A stretch of 13,978 nucleotides of DNA from an uncultured Eubacteriales bacterium (GTDB lineage Bacteria; Bacillota; Clostridia; Oscillospirales; CAG-272). The stretch is from the NCBI GenBank assembly GCA_958414825.1, contig CATYXQ010000051.1:1-13978 (forward strand), given 5' to 3'. The notes under the pieces are model-generated. The model had not been told where the DNA came from and did not search any database. It saw nothing but the letters and a program-made list of their open reading frames with translations. Positions 13,865 to 13,978 of the stretch are shown here, one piece after another. Numbering within the stretch: position 1 is the stretch's first letter; each line of letters opens with the position of its first letter. The position numbers and the translations under genes were made by a program.

Positions 13865-13893
13865 ATTATAGTCGGATGTCCGTTCGATGTCAA
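13865..13893 (-). promoter_or_regulatory. Promoter of the phosphatase gene, perfect consensus
   Basis: TTGACA (13888-13893), a 17-nt spacer and TATAAT (13865-13870) on the minus strand. The start would be near 13858, leaving a leader of about 75 nt that includes the small hairpin. The remaining bases to the right end (13894-13978) are AT-rich and I see no gene in them. Confidence 0.9.
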
Positions 13894-13978
13894 GAAAACG
13901 CTTTTTTTTCGGCACCTTGACATAAAACCTCCGTTTCGGGTCAAAAATTTTGGCGGATAGGCCATTTTCATTTAAAAA

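Noticed and set aside
13858..13923. A 21-codon minus-strand frame with GGAGG 4 nt before its ATG, upstream of the phosphatase gene.
   Set aside because: It lies across the -35/-10 promoter boxes and upstream of the predicted transcript start, its composition looks non-coding (Lys/Arg run, then random), and the spacing to GGAGG is short.
1..13978. CRISPR array, insertion sequence, phage genes, toxin-antitoxin or defence system.
   Set aside because: No regularly spaced direct repeats, transposase, integrase, cas gene or small toxin/antitoxin pair could be seen; genes are mostly housekeeping and tightly packed.

Overview
The window looks like a compact stretch of chromosome from a clostridial Firmicute, probably an uncultured gut- or rumen-type anaerobe. 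Three things suggest this: an ECF-type thiamine permease gene (thiT) behind a TPP riboswitch, an RNase P RNA that reads as the class A form (found in Clostridia, whereas Bacillales use class B), and a PLP enzyme of the methionine gamma-lyase / 'aluminium resistance' family common in Firmicutes. Genus and species cannot be read from the sequence. Every gene I accept lies on the minus strand, so transcription runs from high to low coordinates.

Right part (about 11.6-14.0 kb): three separate transcription units. A HAD phosphatase (gph-like) has a consensus promoter and a small leader hairpin. Next come a promoter, a complete TPP riboswitch and thiT, a thiamine transporter S component with two extra C-terminal membrane segments. 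Then comes rnpB (RNase P RNA) with a perfect consensus promoter and a strong intrinsic terminator. The promoters of gph, thiT and rnpB all read TTGACA-17 nt-TATAAT.

Central and left part (11.6-0.36 kb): one apparent ten-gene operon with gaps of 1-13 nt or overlaps throughout. The order is murD, three tandem M42-family aminopeptidase genes, a methionine gamma-lyase-family PLP enzyme, a small lipoprotein, a cysteine desulfurase, a SAM-dependent methyltransferase, trkA and trkH. It starts at a TTGCTT-17-TATAAT promoter just past the rnpB terminator and ends at a hairpin terminator that begins inside the trkH stop codon. It mixes cell-wall precursor synthesis, peptide trimming, sulfur/PLP chemistry and potassium uptake. 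The functional link is unclear, and co-transcription is inferred from spacing only.

Extreme left (1-~320): no protein gene. A minus-strand promoter fires out of the window into about 280 nt with several hairpins and two copies of a tRNA-Ser-like D-arm motif. One copy is followed by a CGA anticodon-like loop with what looks like an insertion. This is unresolved because the window ends inside it.

The best leads are: (i) the third M42 paralogue, which has lost the metal-bridging Asp and the catalytic Glu while keeping the other ligands; (ii) the tRNA-Ser-like transcript at the left edge; and (iii) the thiT leader and the extended ThiT. I did not find a convincing entirely new system.
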